From: Progne subis subis
Taxonomy: Eukaryota > Chordata > Aves > Passeriformes > Hirundinidae
Reading direction: 5' to 3'
DNA length: 64,000 nt
Assembly (NCBI GenBank): GCA_022316685.1
Contig: JAKJHU010000056.1
Coordinates: 4,207,872 to 4,271,871 of the forward strand
Positions 9,481-22,318 of this stretch are shown piece after piece (position 1 is the first letter of the stretch; each line of letters opens with the position of its first letter). A model generated the notes under the pieces. That model did not search any database. It was not told the DNA's origin and saw only the letters and a program-made list of their open reading frames with translations. The translations under genes were made by a program, and so were the position numbers.

Positions 9481-11690
9481 GCTGCTTTTTTTTACTGAGT
9501 ATATAAAGTCTGTGCTGCTTTCTCTGGACAGTTCATCACTGATGCTGAGTTGTTCCATTTGGGAATTGCTGCTTTTGTTGTGCCAAGGGTTGTTGAGCCA
9601 AAAATGACTTGGAAAAAATGCTTCCTTGTTCAAGCCAAGCTTGTTCTTAGCCCTGTTTAGCTAAGCTTGGTGGCTCCTGAAAGTAGGAGACTATATCTTA
9701 GGCCTCCAAAGTGACATTTTAAACACTTTAAAGCATGGATTACCTGGGAAGTTGGACCTTAGTTCCCTATTTCCACACCTAACACCAGGTCTGTTCAACC
9801 CCACATCAGTCCCAGCTGTGTCCATGCCATTTTTATTTGCTCATAGATGAGTGTTGCAGATTCTCTTGTCTCTGTTGTGTGGGGTCATTGTGCAGGCTGT
9901 GGAATCAGCTGCAAACTCAAATTAATACCTGCTGCAAGCAGACAAAAGTTAGACTGAAATCAGTGGGAAATTCCCCACTTTTGTTGCAGTTTGGTGTTGG
10001 GGTGAAGCTCCCGTTCATTACAGCTTCTGTTTATGTATGCTGTGCCTTAAACAGTGACAGGGAGACAGGAGATAATTTTAAAGTGACACTAGATAATTCT
10101 AATTTGCCTGTAGGCATGAGTATTCCACCATCCTGATGTAAATTACACTCACATTTATTTGACAGGCCACATCTGATACAATCATTTTCCACAAAAAAAA
10201 TCTTCCAGTTGGTCGTAAGATTTGTTCCTCTAAATCTTGACAAAATTAACAGCTTTTGTATTGGCCAATTCCTGCAGCTCATATTTGAGACCTAACACCG
10301 TGGGATTTTCTTCTGAAGATCATTCCTGCAAGGCAATATGACCAGGCAGAGAAATTGTTGTTTTTCGGGAGGTTGCACTGCAGAATCGTACTGAAACATG
10401 CCACAATGATCTCAGCACAGGGAAGTGGCACAAAGAGACCTGGACATCTGATCCAGGCTCCCAGGCTTTTTACAAACCTCTCATTATTCAAACACAGATG
10501 CTGAGTGGGCTCCCAGAGATGCAAATCATGTTTGAAGACATAGGCGACCACAGCTTCAAAGGAGGCATCTTGTACCTTCTTGTTCCCATTTATACACAGA
10601 ATCAGTGGTGTGAAGAGATCTGCCTCACCGAGGCTTTGTGAGGATTAATTACTAAATGTTTATCACGTACCAGGAAGGTGGAACACTCTGGTTTGAATGC
10701 CGAGCAGCGGTGTAAATTGCGCTTCTATTTAATTCCTAGGAAGAACGTTATTACCCATTATTATTGAGTTTTGTACTCAATTTAATGGCTATATAATACT
10801 TCCAGAATAGATTTAACTAACCTGCACTAACCACTTACAATTAATTTAGTTGCCTCTCAATGCCCTGGCAATCCAATGAACATCTGTATGGGAGCTCGGT
10901 AGCGAGGGCAGCGTGTGCTGAATTCCAGCTGCTGCTGAGCGTCTCCTCATGATGCTGAGCTCGTGCTGTCAAGGTTCAAGGAGCAGCAGCTCTCCAGGCA
11001 GTCTGCTCTGGGTTTCTATTACTTTTTAGGGAAGAAAGAAAAGGTCATTGAAGAATGCCCGTGGATTACATGACAGGTTGGCTAACCACCTTCCTCCTCC
11101 ACCGCCAACCTGTTGGGTTCTCTTCTCATCGCAGGCAGCCAGGCAGGTGACTCCAGGACATGCACAGGCCCTTCACAGCCAGAGGTGAGCCACACATGAC
11201 TTCATCCCCTGGTAATTTTTGAGGCCTTTTCATAAAAATTAATTCTAGGAGATTTGTCCTTTGGACTTCCAGCAGCAGCTGAAAGTGGGAGTTTCCTGGA
11301 AGTAGAGTTGCAGGCAATTAAAGAAATTTCACCTGAAAAAGGCAATTAATGACTATTCCTTTCTGTGATCGCAGTGGTGAGGTACTGCTGACCAAGTGTC
11401 AAAGTGATTTTTGCAAGGCAGTGGTTTGAGATCCTTTGTTCATTGTGTTTTACTCTTGGAGCCCTTATTTTACTACCACCGGTAGAGCATCCCCCTTGGA
11501 TGCCAGCAAAGTCATGGTGAACATGATACAGGCAACATGAGTACTCCATATAACAACAGTGGGCTGAAACAGCCATGACAAAATTAGCATCCTCACTGCA
11601 ATACAGCCTGGCATGAAAATCATGACATTTCCAGCACTTCATTGAGTTTAAGACATGGCCAAAGAGCTCTTTAAATCCTCATTATTTTTA
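9481..11690. other. Gene-free unique sequence 3' of HTR5A
   Basis: No coding region or clear repeat was recognised. The stretch about 10630-10870 is rich in AATTA cores and compositionally even (for example AGGATTAATTACTAAATG near 10641). It resembles the kind of sequence that proves to be conserved noncoding, but this is only an impression. Confidence 0.5.
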
Positions 11691-11694
11691 GCTA

Positions 11695-11790
11695 CACCGA
11701 GGTGCTGAGGAAGTTGCAGAAGACTGGAAGAGAGCTGGAGCTGTGCCAGTTTTTTAAAAAGGCAAATTTGGAGAGCCAAGTAATCTCTAA
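11695..11790 (+). mobile_element. Possible very old CR1/L3-like reverse transcriptase remnant
   Basis: The short segment GTTGCAGAAGACTGGAAG followed by CAGTTTTTTAAAAAGGC resembles the CR1-clade reverse transcriptase region that encodes a DW...FKKG-like segment. It is highly decayed, and sequence to about 11985 gives no further match. Confidence 0.35.
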
Positions 11791-14390
11791 GACAAATGCT
11801 GTTACCGATTTACAGCTTGAAATTGATCCTTGGCAAAAAAAAAGTGGAAGAGTTGATAAAGGACTTGGTGAATAAAAAATTCCAGGAAATAAATATAATT
11901 AAAATAAATCACATTGATGTCTTTGATTGCAGCACATGGCTCATTACTGATGGTGAAATAAAGTATTCACTCAATAATGAATGAATAATGACAACATTCA
12001 ATGCCTCCATTAAAAATTGAAGAGGAAACCAATATGAGGTTCAAACTGTCCAATCATTGCTAATGACTTATGAACTGGGAAAGGTGTAAATACAGAAAAT
12101 AAGGTCACTTCTACAGAGAAGTGAGGATGAAAACTGGTTGTGAGCATTTCGGTCTGGCGTGAGGGAAAGGCACGAGTCCAGGAGCAGCGGGATGGGGCCC
12201 TGGTTGCAGGAGGAGAGACAAGGCTGTGATGGGGCACATCAGGAGCTGAACTTAGGGGATTTTTCAGCATTTCAGGAACAAGCAGGCTTATTTCTTACCC
12301 ATGCATAGGCTGTGTCCAGCTGTGGGTTTTATTCCGGTACTGGAGGAGAGGCTGTGACTTCAGTTCCTCGTCTTTTTGCTCCTCCCTCCTCCTTGCCACT
12401 GCCAGGCAGCCACTACCATGGATCTGGTCATCTCTGCAGGAAGGAAAAAGAAAAGGGTAAAAAACCTTCCACTGCAGCTCTGATTGCAGGAAAAAAAGTT
12501 CCCCAGCCCTGACTGCTCTCCTGGGAGAGGACACAAAGTCCACGTGGCTGAGATATCCACCGTGCCCAGTTCAGTCCCTTCCCACTGTAGCTGCAGAGGC
12601 CTGCTGCTCACCATGTCCTGAGTCTGTGCAAGTGTTGGACTGAAACATTGCATTTTTTATCAGTTCAGGGCTGCAGCCTGAGCTCAGTGCTTCTTCCTTG
12701 TGCCTTCCCATCCCCAAATCGTGGTTAAGCACAGGTCCCATCAGTGTCTGTTCCTGGTACAGAGGAGGGCAGCCTTTCAAAATTAGCATCTCTGTTGGTG
12801 AAGAAAGCCTCCTTGTCTCTGGGCTCAAGATGCCAAACCAGTAGCTGAGGTGCCACAAAACCCTAAGATCTGCTTCTTCTTGCCTGATTCAATGTTTGGA
12901 TCACCTGGTTCTTCACAAGACAGGTGAAGTGGGCAGTCCCAAAGCTCAAACCATGCCCAGTCATGTTCACCTTGCTAAGGTCTATCACATGTCCCACCTT
13001 TTTACTGCTCCCTTGTGGAGCTGTTCTGGAACTCTGGCTATCATGAAACCGCCCACACATCAGTCAGGGTGCTGCCTCTGCAACATCACCCTGGCATGGC
13101 ACAGGTGGCCCAAACAGGGCTGTTTCCAACCCCAAAGAGCCTGTGTCACGCAGACCATGGCGAAAATTAATGTGATCACCTTCTAGGTGTGCTAACAGCC
13201 TGATATCCTGCCCCACAAGCTGCCTGTGCTGCTGTCAGGCAGACTTTAGAGGGGAAAAGCAGAGCCCATGGTCACGTATTTTCACACTTTGAGTGGAGAC
13301 CTGCCTTTGAGGAGGGGGGTGGAATAATTCTGATGCGTTGCCAAATGGCTCTTTCGGTGGGCACCGCAGCATATGGAGCCTCTCACGCAATTGCCCGGGA
13401 GCTGCAGTCCTGTGATGTTTTTTTCTCTCCTCAGCTGCTCACCTGATGCCAAAGTTTCCAGGTGCATTAAGGCAGGATGCTCCTGCCGCGCGCCTTGGAC
13501 CTTCCACCTGCCCATCACGGCGCTGGGGTGAATATTAAACAGACAGCAGATGCAAAGTGCAAGCACACTTGCTGGCCCAAGGGGTTACTCAATATCAGGA
13601 GTTTGAATGGGAAAAGAAACGGAGAACTCATGGTATTAAGCAATTAAGCTTTTCTGAGACTTTTAAAAAGGAGGGAGGTAGATGCTGAGGAGAAGTGATG
13701 CAGCAGGGAGCCACGCTCCTCTGCTTCCCGCAGCTTTGCAGCACAAACCTCAGCCTTACGGGGGATTTCAGAGCACGTTAGTCTGACTAAAGCCCTCGGG
13801 CTACTTTATAAACTGTTAAGAGTTGCCAACCAAAATGAGCGTCAGGGCTGTTTCTTATTAAAATGAGCATTTAGGGCACCTGGAGAACACTGTAAGTAGC
13901 ATAAACGCTATAAATTCTTTTTGAAACCATCAAATTGGCCAGTGCTTGCATGCAGAACATAGCGAAAAACTTATCAATTATATTTATTTGACAGCAAATC
14001 TGCTGCTGCTCATCAGATCAGCTTCTCCACCGCTGTTACTCACACATCTCCAAGACACCACCTACCCACCCACTGTCTGTGCAGTGCAGCACCTTCCCCT
14101 GATGATTCTGCAGGTGCAGGGATTGTGTCCTGGATTCCCCAGGATGAGGTGCAAAGCAGCACCTCCTGCCCTTCCCTGGTCATCTGGCCTTCATGGTACG
14201 CTGGACGTGGGCATGGAATGTCCGGGCGTGGAGCAGCTGGGCTGTTTTTTCAGATCCCTGTTCTTCATCCTTCTGCCTGGCAGCCCCAGCTGTGCAGCAG
14301 CTCCCTTCTTGCTCCACACGGCTTCTCTCCGCTCCCTTCTTGCTCTTGGAGATGCCCCGAGGAGTTCTTCCATGGCTTAGTGGAGCCTAT
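11791..14390. other. Gene-free sequence
   Basis: No supported coding exon. The stretch about 13760-13960 is repeat-free, evenly composed and AT-rich (GTTAGTCTGACTAAAGCCC near 13777). It is a candidate conserved noncoding element to test by alignment. Confidence 0.5.
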
Positions 14391-15110
14391 TTCCTTCCGT
14401 AGAGCCGTGGTGATGCTCCCAGAGCCAGGGCTGCTCCTCAAGAAGGAGAAGGTAATCACCTGGGAAACCGAACGAGTCATGAGGTCCCAAATCGAACGGG
14501 GTGATAAAACTCTGGTGGGCTGCGCTGCTATTCCCCTGAAACTGCAGCGGGCTTGGGCGCTTCAAAACCATAAAGTAGGCGTGATCCTCACCGGGGGTGA
14601 TGCTGAGGGAAAAAGGGAATTGTCTCAGCCCAGTCTCCATCGCTGTTAACGGCAGAGGCGGTGATTTCTTCCAGGACCCCCACTCTTTGGGAGGGGCTGG
14701 CGCACCCCGCGCAGGACCCGCGGCCGCCGAGGGGATGGAGAGGGCTGAGCTTCCACCCAGCTCGTACCTGACCATGGCACAATCCCGGAGCCTGCCGGAG
14801 AGACCCGAGGTGGCTCTGGGGGCACAGCAGAAGGGTGAGGTGAGAGCCAGCGGCTCTGTCCCGCACGAAGGCAGCCGGGGCAGCCGGAGCCGGCGCGCTC
14901 TGCCCTCCGCCAGCCTCGGCAGCAGGACAGCCCGGTGACTGCTCCTCACAGCACGGAGGACACGCAAAAAGCACCATCTGGCCCGCAAGATCAGTGTGTG
15001 CGGCAGGACGTCAGCTGAGTGCGCTCGGATCTGCTCGAGGGTGGCAGCGCAGGGCAGGAGGAGACTGATTGCTGCTCACTTCCCTCTGCCAGCTGCCGTG
15101 CAGCGGGGAC
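14390..15110. promoter_or_regulatory. Second CpG-rich patch, unassigned
   Basis: CpG dinucleotides reappear at raised density around 14460-14600 and 14700-15060, including GGACCCGCGGCCGCCGAG near 14715 and AGCCGGAGCCGGCGCGC near 14882. Open frames span it on both strands (14125-14649 +, 14377-14988 -), but I recognise no protein. It may be the promoter of an unannotated transcript or an orphan CpG island. A coding role cannot be supported. Confidence 0.4.
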
Positions 15111-15444
15111 ACGGAGCAACAGCCTTTTTGTTGTCCTCAGATGCCGTCCTGAGAGATGACGGGATGCTTAGAGGCGCTTTTTTTAATTGTTATTTGAATG
15201 GTAATGAAGCACCTAAATAACCTGGATAACGCAAACCTTGGTGCTGACAGTGGAAGGAAAGGAAAAATGCACTCTACGGCTGGGCAGGTCCCCTCCAGCT
15301 TTGTGAGATGGCTCAATACTGTGCAAAATGAGCAGCGTGTTCACGTTGTTCAGCGTTTGGCTGCTCAGCCTCATACAGACTCTGGTAAGAGGAAAGCATT
15401 TTTCCTGCTTACAACGGGCAGCTGCTGTGACAGCTCTCTAAACC

Positions 15445-15592
15445 ACACCTGTGGTCACAAGCCTGACAGAGTTCAAGGAGTGTTTGGACAATACTCCCAG
15501 GCATGTGGTGTGAGTCTTGAGGTTGGTTCTTTGTGAGGCCGCAGCAGGACTCGATCCCTTCCAACTCAGCATATTCTGTGATTCTGTGAAAT
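15445..15592 (+). mobile_element. CR1 LINE fragment, 3' end
   Basis: Sense-strand CR1 3' end: GCCTGACAGAGTTCAAGGAG, then GTTTGGACAATACTCCCAGG, then CCCTTCCAACTCAGCATATT and two ATTCTGTG octamers at 15572-15587. Confidence 0.85.
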
Positions 15593-16361
15593 CCACTGGC
15601 CTCCTTCCTCTGCCTCTTCTCATTGCCCTGAATTTTGAGATGCCTCAGAGCAGAATTGCACTGCACATTTCCAGACCTCTTTCTTTATCCAACTTTGCAC
15701 CCTCTAACCCTCCTACTCCTCTCAAAGACACAGCCACCCAGCCTGGCTCTGGCTGCTGGAGTCCCAAGTGGGGTGTGTCTTCAGCAAAAAGACATGAAAA
15801 CCAGAATTACCCACACTGTGGGGTGAGTATGTTATTTCTGAAGAAGGACTGGTTTATTTTATGGGGTCAGGATGCAACTTTTTTATGCACAAATGTCCTT
15901 TGTGTCAATGGACAATCCAGCCTGGCTTTGAAAACCTCAGGGGATGGGGAAGTGGTCACACTGCAGCCACAATTTTAGCTTGTTTTTGGTTATTTTGCTC
16001 TTGACTAGAAATACTGAAGGAATGTGTGAAGGACAAAAAATCTGTCTCAGCAAAATGTTGATTACTAAAGCCTCTCTCTGATCAAGGGTAAAAGGAAAGG
16101 TGAGTCAAAGGTAAACTGATTTTCACCAAGGAAAATTCTGATAGCTTGTTGAATTTTTCTATTGCTTCAATTGTATGTGATTTGAGGAGATAAAACATTT
16201 CCTGAGCTCTTCCTGGAGGAGATTAGCAGAATGTTTTGGTAATCCCTCTGATCCTTCAGGAATGAGTGCTATTTTATTAATCATTGTGCATGAAGGGTTG
16301 ATGTTCTAGACAGAGACTGCTACAAAGTTAAGGAACGGGACAAGAGTTTACAGAGTGGCTG

Positions 16362-16640
16362 AGGTTGGGTGGAAGTCACCTCCTTCACCCCCCTGCTCCA
16401 GCAGGGCCACCTAGAGCTGCTTGCCCAGGACCATGTCCAGATGGCTTTTGGGTGTCTTCAAGGATGGAGACTCCACACCTGTCCTGGGCAAACTGTGCAG
16501 GTGCTTGGGCATCCTCAACAAAAACACTTTTCCTGATGTTCAGAGGGAACCCCCTGTGTTTTCATTTGCCCCCATGGCCTCTGACCCTGTCACTGGGCAC
16601 CACTGGACCTTTAAAATGGTCTTTAGCTTTGGACTAATAG
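16362..16640 (-). mobile_element. CR1 LINE fragment, antisense
   Basis: Reverse complement of a CR1 C-terminal/3' region: CATGTCCAGATGGCTTTTGG, AAGGATGGAGACTCCACACC, CTGATGTTCAGAGGGAACCC and CCTGTCACTGGGCACCACTG are all characteristic. No intact reading frame. Confidence 0.8.
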
Positions 16641-19600
16641 GACAGAAAAGCTTGCAGGGGCTTCATTAATTTAGATTGCAATGTGACAGATAGCTTTATC
16701 TCTTCACATTCATACCCTCTCCTGCGATTAAATGAAGTGTATTGTTCCTGTGTCTGATTGCATGTGGGAGGCAGGGATGTAGTCTCTACTCTGACTTACA
16801 GTGTTCTAGGAATTAATGAAAAAAATTTCTGTATTTCTTTTCAAATAGAGAAAAAAATGTTATTGTCTCCTTTTTCTTACTGCCTTGAGGGATCACCAGA
16901 AGAATTCTTGCAGCTATGTGTCTCACAAGTATTTAAAGTAGTAAAACACGTAATAGCTTATTTTTCCTTCTTTTCTTCCTTTAGGAAAAAAAGCAAAACA
17001 AAAAACAACCTGTGAGTAGCGTGGAAGTTGCTTGGTGATGTGTGGGTGGTTTATGTGTGTGTCTAACTTGCCGGGGGGGAAGCTAATGAAGAATGAGGAG
17101 ATTTGCCTACAACTTAAACATCTCCAATCCCTCCTTTGACTGCATTTCGGGGGGAAGGCAATATTTTGAGGATTAGAGAGAAGTCAGGAGCATGGAGGTG
17201 ACAGACAGTGACTTTCAGCTGTGGCTGATGTGGCAGCACATCTCTGCATTTCAAGGCTCATCTGTCTGGGGAGGTGACAAGCTGCCAGTTGACTGCTCTG
17301 TGCTCAGACTCCTCTTCCCCCACATGCCTTGTGGGGATCAGAAATGCCCCACCACCCCCATGCACTGCCAAGAAGGCAGCTCCATGTTCCTGGCAGCTGT
17401 GGGGCACCTTCACTCGCAGCTGTGTGGGTCTCCTGCTGGCTCCTGGAAGCGAGGGAAGATCTGGTCAGACAGGAAGAGTTTTTGGCAACCCTTTGCTGTT
17501 CTCGTTACTTGGTGCTTCTACTTGAGATAGTTAAAATGGGCCTTGTAAAGAGGCAGAGCCCAGGGGTGTGAACAGGGGTTATCACTTGAGGATAATCCAG
17601 CACATCACGGGTGTGAAAAAGCACTCCACAAACCTGTTAGCGAGAGGGTCTGGGACATACAAGCATCTCTTCATTTAAGATGAGATTTAGATGATATAAA
17701 CCACGGTTCTGAGAAAAGCTCTGGATTTAATTATGTGGGTTTCTTTTTTTTGTAAAATGAGCGGGAGTGTACAGTGGGACTTTCTTCTTTAGCCTGATAT
17801 CTTGTTACCCAAATACCTCCTTGGAGCTGGTTTGTAAAATCCATGCACAATAGCAGATCTACTACAGCTACATTTCCAGAAAATGAGGAAATGTGTGGTT
17901 TTTTAACAGGCTGAAACACTGTTTTTCTGACTACTGGCCATTCTTTGCAAATAAGCACATGAATGTCCAAAGGAAAAATATTGATTCATTTCAAGTGCTG
18001 GCTCCTGTGGTCTCCACAGGAAATCACTCTCTTGCAGTGGGGTGTTACACAGCAGCTTTACCACTGCCAACTGCAAGTGTTACATGTATTTTTAATCCTG
18101 TAGACAAAGCATCAGGCTGAACTTCTAACACAGAGTTTCATGTCAAAGCACTCACCTTAAAGATGCCAGAGCCACTGCTTTATTGCCCTTCAATATTTAA
18201 TGGAAATGGACGTTGGATTTGCCAGCTGGATTTTTGAGAATGAGCTCAAGAAGTGAACCATGGATGCATCTGGCTCATGGGTAGGAACAACCCTTCAAAA
18301 CACGCCTGTTATTGATGGGTTTTAAACAGCTTCCATGTGGCTCTTATTTGGTTTTTCAAAATCCTTCGGGCAAATGGCAAGAAGTCACCACTCAGATAAG
18401 TGTTGTTCTGTTGGTAACACTTTGCATTTCTTAATAATTGTCAGGTTATTCCCAAGCAATTCTGCACTGTGAGAAGGTAGAAGATGCCTGACTTGAGCAA
18501 GGACCATCTTATTGCCCATACTGTGTTCTGAAGGCACGACACTGTCCTTTGGGTTGGTGCTGTTCTCGTGGTGCTGCCCTGCCCTGTCTGTCCACGGGCT
18601 CCTCTTGGGTCCCCACCCCAACCCTGACCCTCCTGGCCTCGGCTCATCCCTGTCCCCATTCCCACCACAGAGGTGCCCAACGTCACCGAGCTGCTGCTGA
18701 AGGCGCTTGCTTGGGAATGCTGTTGAAAGAGGGGAGAGGTTGTTTCTCACTCCCCATGAGGTTAATACAGAAAATATTTATATGTAGCTTCAAATGCCAG
18801 GTTTCTGGCCACGACTTGCTCTTCAGAAGGTTCCTGGAGGCTCTGCTGTTCCTCTCTGGCCGTTGATGTGGGCTGCTCCCCTGAGGTCCCTTCCACTGCT
18901 GCTGGACCAGACACAGATACCCTAGAAATTCCTAGGCACCAGCCCGTGTTTAAGCACTACAGATAGGTGCCCAAGGCACGCAGACAGGCAGCGTGGATCT
19001 TGCCTTTGATCTGTGCACACACAGCCCATCCCCTTTATATTTTACTCCCTGTTGTAAAATCCTTCCCTTCAAAGGGCTATGATCCCAGCTCGGGTTTTTT
19101 GCTGCTCCCCTGCTGCAGATTCCAAAAGGATTTATGGGAGGTGCAAGATGAAAGAAAGGCTGAGAGGAAGAGCTCTCAGTGCAGAGAGATTCTGGTGAGC
19201 GGGCTGGGACTGGCAGTGCCGGAGAACAAAACACTCCTGGCGTTTCCAGCTTGGGTTTCCATCAAGGGAGAGCCGGGAGCTCCTGTGCCAGCGCTCACTA
19301 ACCTCGCCTGGGTGCTGCTCAGACCTGTCCCTGAGCCAGACCAGCAGGGAAGGGCCACAGCAACACCACACAGTAATGGAAGTGGTGAGTTCCTGCTGCC
19401 CAGAGGTCACAGCTGCACTCTGTTCCTCTCCGGAGCACACGCTGACATTAAGCAGTGACATCTCGGTACAGGGCAGGGTCACTCTTGCAGGATATTTTCT
19501 GCCTTGCGCTTTGGAAGCTGGAAGTGATGCTCCAGCAAGCTCTGCAGTCTTATAGAATCTGAATTGTCCTCTTTTGACCCACTTATCAGATGACCTTTTT

Positions 19601-22271
19601 AGTTTCTGAAGGCAATTTTTGCACATTAGCTGTGTTGCTCATCTGCATAGGGATCACAGCTGAAACAAAGCATCGAAACAAGGTCTCTGAGCATGGCTGG
19701 TCCCACACTCCTACTCCATGGGCTGCTCTGGGGACATCGTTTCACATTTTATTATACATATTCTTCTGGAGCCCACTCATCCCCAAAGCTTTTGAAAGTG
19801 AGGGGAAATGGCAAAAGGTGGCAGTGGGCAGAAGAAAGAGGTGAGCTGTAAGGGTGGATATGATTGGCCCCTTGAAACACAGAGGAGGACAGTGAATCCA
19901 TGCCAGGGAGGGAAGTGGTGGCTTTGTGGGATGGAAATAACCTGTCAGTGAATGATCCCAGCTTGGACTCTCACCCTGGTGGAGCCTGGTCCTGCTCACA
20001 ATCCAGAAAGAAAGAGCAGACACAGAGTGAGTCTGAATGCGAGGGCACCTTAATGCTTAGAGACATATGAGCCCCTCATCCAGCCTTTGAAACATTTATT
20101 TTAGACCTAGATATACATTGAGAGGGGGCACAGCTCTGTGGGAAGCCCTGCAACATGGTCATGGTGAATGGTGGAGGAGAGGTGAGAGCCTTGGTCAGGT
20201 GCTGTGCCACCTTGGTCAGGCTCCCTTGAAATCAGCACTTGGCTGCACGCCACAACAAGCTCTGCTGTGAAAAGTCAGAGAAATGTAGCCAGAGCTCCTG
20301 GAGTGATCTTCTGGTTCCTGGGGCTATATCAGCAGAAAAGAAATATTGGCAACAGTGAAAGGAGCACTAGAAAGTTGCTCTGAGGTCAATATTTACATTT
20401 TCAAAAAGCAGCAAAGGACAGAATTTAGAGGGACCTGAACACTTGGGCTCATATTTCCAAAGCATCTTAGAATGTAAATGTCCAATTCAATTTCTGTAAT
20501 TTCTCTGACATCTCAAAACATTCTCCAGATGTCAGAGATATGGGTGCAAAAAAACATCTCCTGCCATTTTATAAGTCCAACTGGAAAAGTTCTGGGACAA
20601 GAAAAGAGCCCTTTGTGGGCAGTCAGAGCAGAGCAGCTGTGCAGCAGGTAAGACAACTGTGGACATTGCTTGTGCAAGAACAACCAGGACATCACCTTTG
20701 GGCTGAATGGAAAAGAAAGTCACCATAACTGAGCAGGGTCACGAAAAGAGATTTTCTTAGGAAAGATTTTTGAGAGGCTGAGTGAATTTGCAGCAGTTTT
20801 AGCTAATGTTCTGAGTTCAGAGTTCAGTGATGAGTTTATCTTTGTTGCTGCTCTGGGCTGGTGCTGGGTTTCAGTGGGAATCAAGCTGAAGTCTTGGTAT
20901 GGAGACAAATCACAGAACGCGTGGTGTTGGGGCAGCGTTGGATTGTTTGCATCTCGCAGATTATACCAAGTGGAATCACTAAACTCACAATTCCATCCCA
21001 GCAAGTAATGCTCAAGTGTAGCACCATGGAGCAGCACATTCCCTGCCTCCTGAGTATTGCCCTCCCTGGTGTGGCTCCCACAACTGTTTGCAAGCCACAG
21101 GGTCTGGGTTTGAATGGATGAGGAAAAAAATCACCCTGAGGAACACTGTGGAGCTTCATGAGACTGTTGTCATCACTCTCCTGTAGGAAACCATGAATCA
21201 GAGCTTCTCCCACTGCCTGCTTTCCATCCTCCTGTTTCCTCTCTCACATGGACACTTTGACAATAGGGACCCTCCTCAGCAGGGACCAAAGTGAAATTCA
21301 GCCACATACAACAAAGCTAATTTTTTTTCAAAGCTGTTAAATGTGGGAAGAACTGACTGAGCAGCTTACCATTACTTGGAATAATACAAAATCTGTGTTT
21401 TTTTGTTTTCCCTGAGGGATTCTGACCAGAAGAAGCAGAAGGCCTGAGGCTGATGAACAAAACCAGCGTGGAAATCTACAGAAACAATAATGAGAGGGCA
21501 CCTTGTGGTATGGTGCCAGTAGTCACTCGGAGATCTGGGATTATTTCTCCAGCTTCCGCCTGAATTCTGAATTTAGCTGCCTCAAATACTTGGATCCTCC
21601 CTCTTCCTCATGTTTAAAAATTACTGCCCTGAATCCAAAATCTCAGGTGCTGACATTAACATTAATGCAGTCTCAGACTCCCAGCCTGCTAATCCAAAAA
21701 AACCCCACAGTAAACCACTCTCTTGATCCAAATGGTTGATGATAGGCACTGAGAAAGCTGCAGTGAGTGCCAAAAGTCCCCACGTTAATGGCAGGAGGAA
21801 AAAATCCACATTACACCAATATTTGGATTTGGGCAGCACTCGAGCCTGGTATTAAAGACCTGAAGACTGCCAGGATCTCACCCACCCTTGGAACATCACT
21901 TCAAAGTCTAGAGCAAACCCTCCTTGGTCCACAAACTGTTCCTCATCCTGGTAGGAAAGTTACAGAAGTGATACTAATCTAAATCCAGATGTCAGAATGC
22001 AGATTGCTGCCAAAATTTAGCTGTGGTTAAGAAAATTACCAGAAAAAAAATCAAACTCAAGGATTTGGGGATGCTCATTGCGGAGCAGGAGCCAAGGAAA
22101 CTCGTTTACAGCTTGCTTGTCATTTAGAACAATTAATCACTGAGCCTTGGCTTCACTTCCCACAGATTACTCAAAGGATGCCTGCCTGGTTGGATTAAGC
22201 CAAAGTGCCTTGATAGAGTCAGTAACTACCTGGGATATGGATGAAAACTGGCAGGTCAACTCACTGATCTA
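16641..22271. other. Gene-free sequence
   Basis: No coding exon or clear interspersed repeat was recognised. Open frames up to about 160 codons (for example 18967-19458 + and 19132-19626 - over the same DNA) overlap on opposite strands and show no domain. Confidence 0.5.
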
Positions 22272-22272
22272 G

Positions 22273-22312
<40 letters not shown>
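22273..22312. repeat. Poly-A tract, about 40 nt
   Basis: A pure A run of about 40 bases. No retroposed gene or SINE could be recognised upstream and no target-site duplication was found. Pure runs this long are prone to length variation. Confidence 0.9.

Positions 22313-22318
<6 letters not shown>

Noticed and set aside
14377..14988. 203-codon minus-strand frame in the CpG-rich patch as a gene
   Set aside because: No recognisable domain, open frames on the opposite strand, and no clear splice or Kozak support. Kept only as an unassigned CpG patch.
18660..18730. Possible exon after TTCCCACCACAG at about 18659-18670
   Set aside because: The open stretch is very short, ends at a stop without a donor, and matches no protein I know.
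22273..22312. Poly-A tract as the tail of a processed pseudogene
   Set aside because: No coding or SINE-like sequence and no target duplication could be identified upstream.
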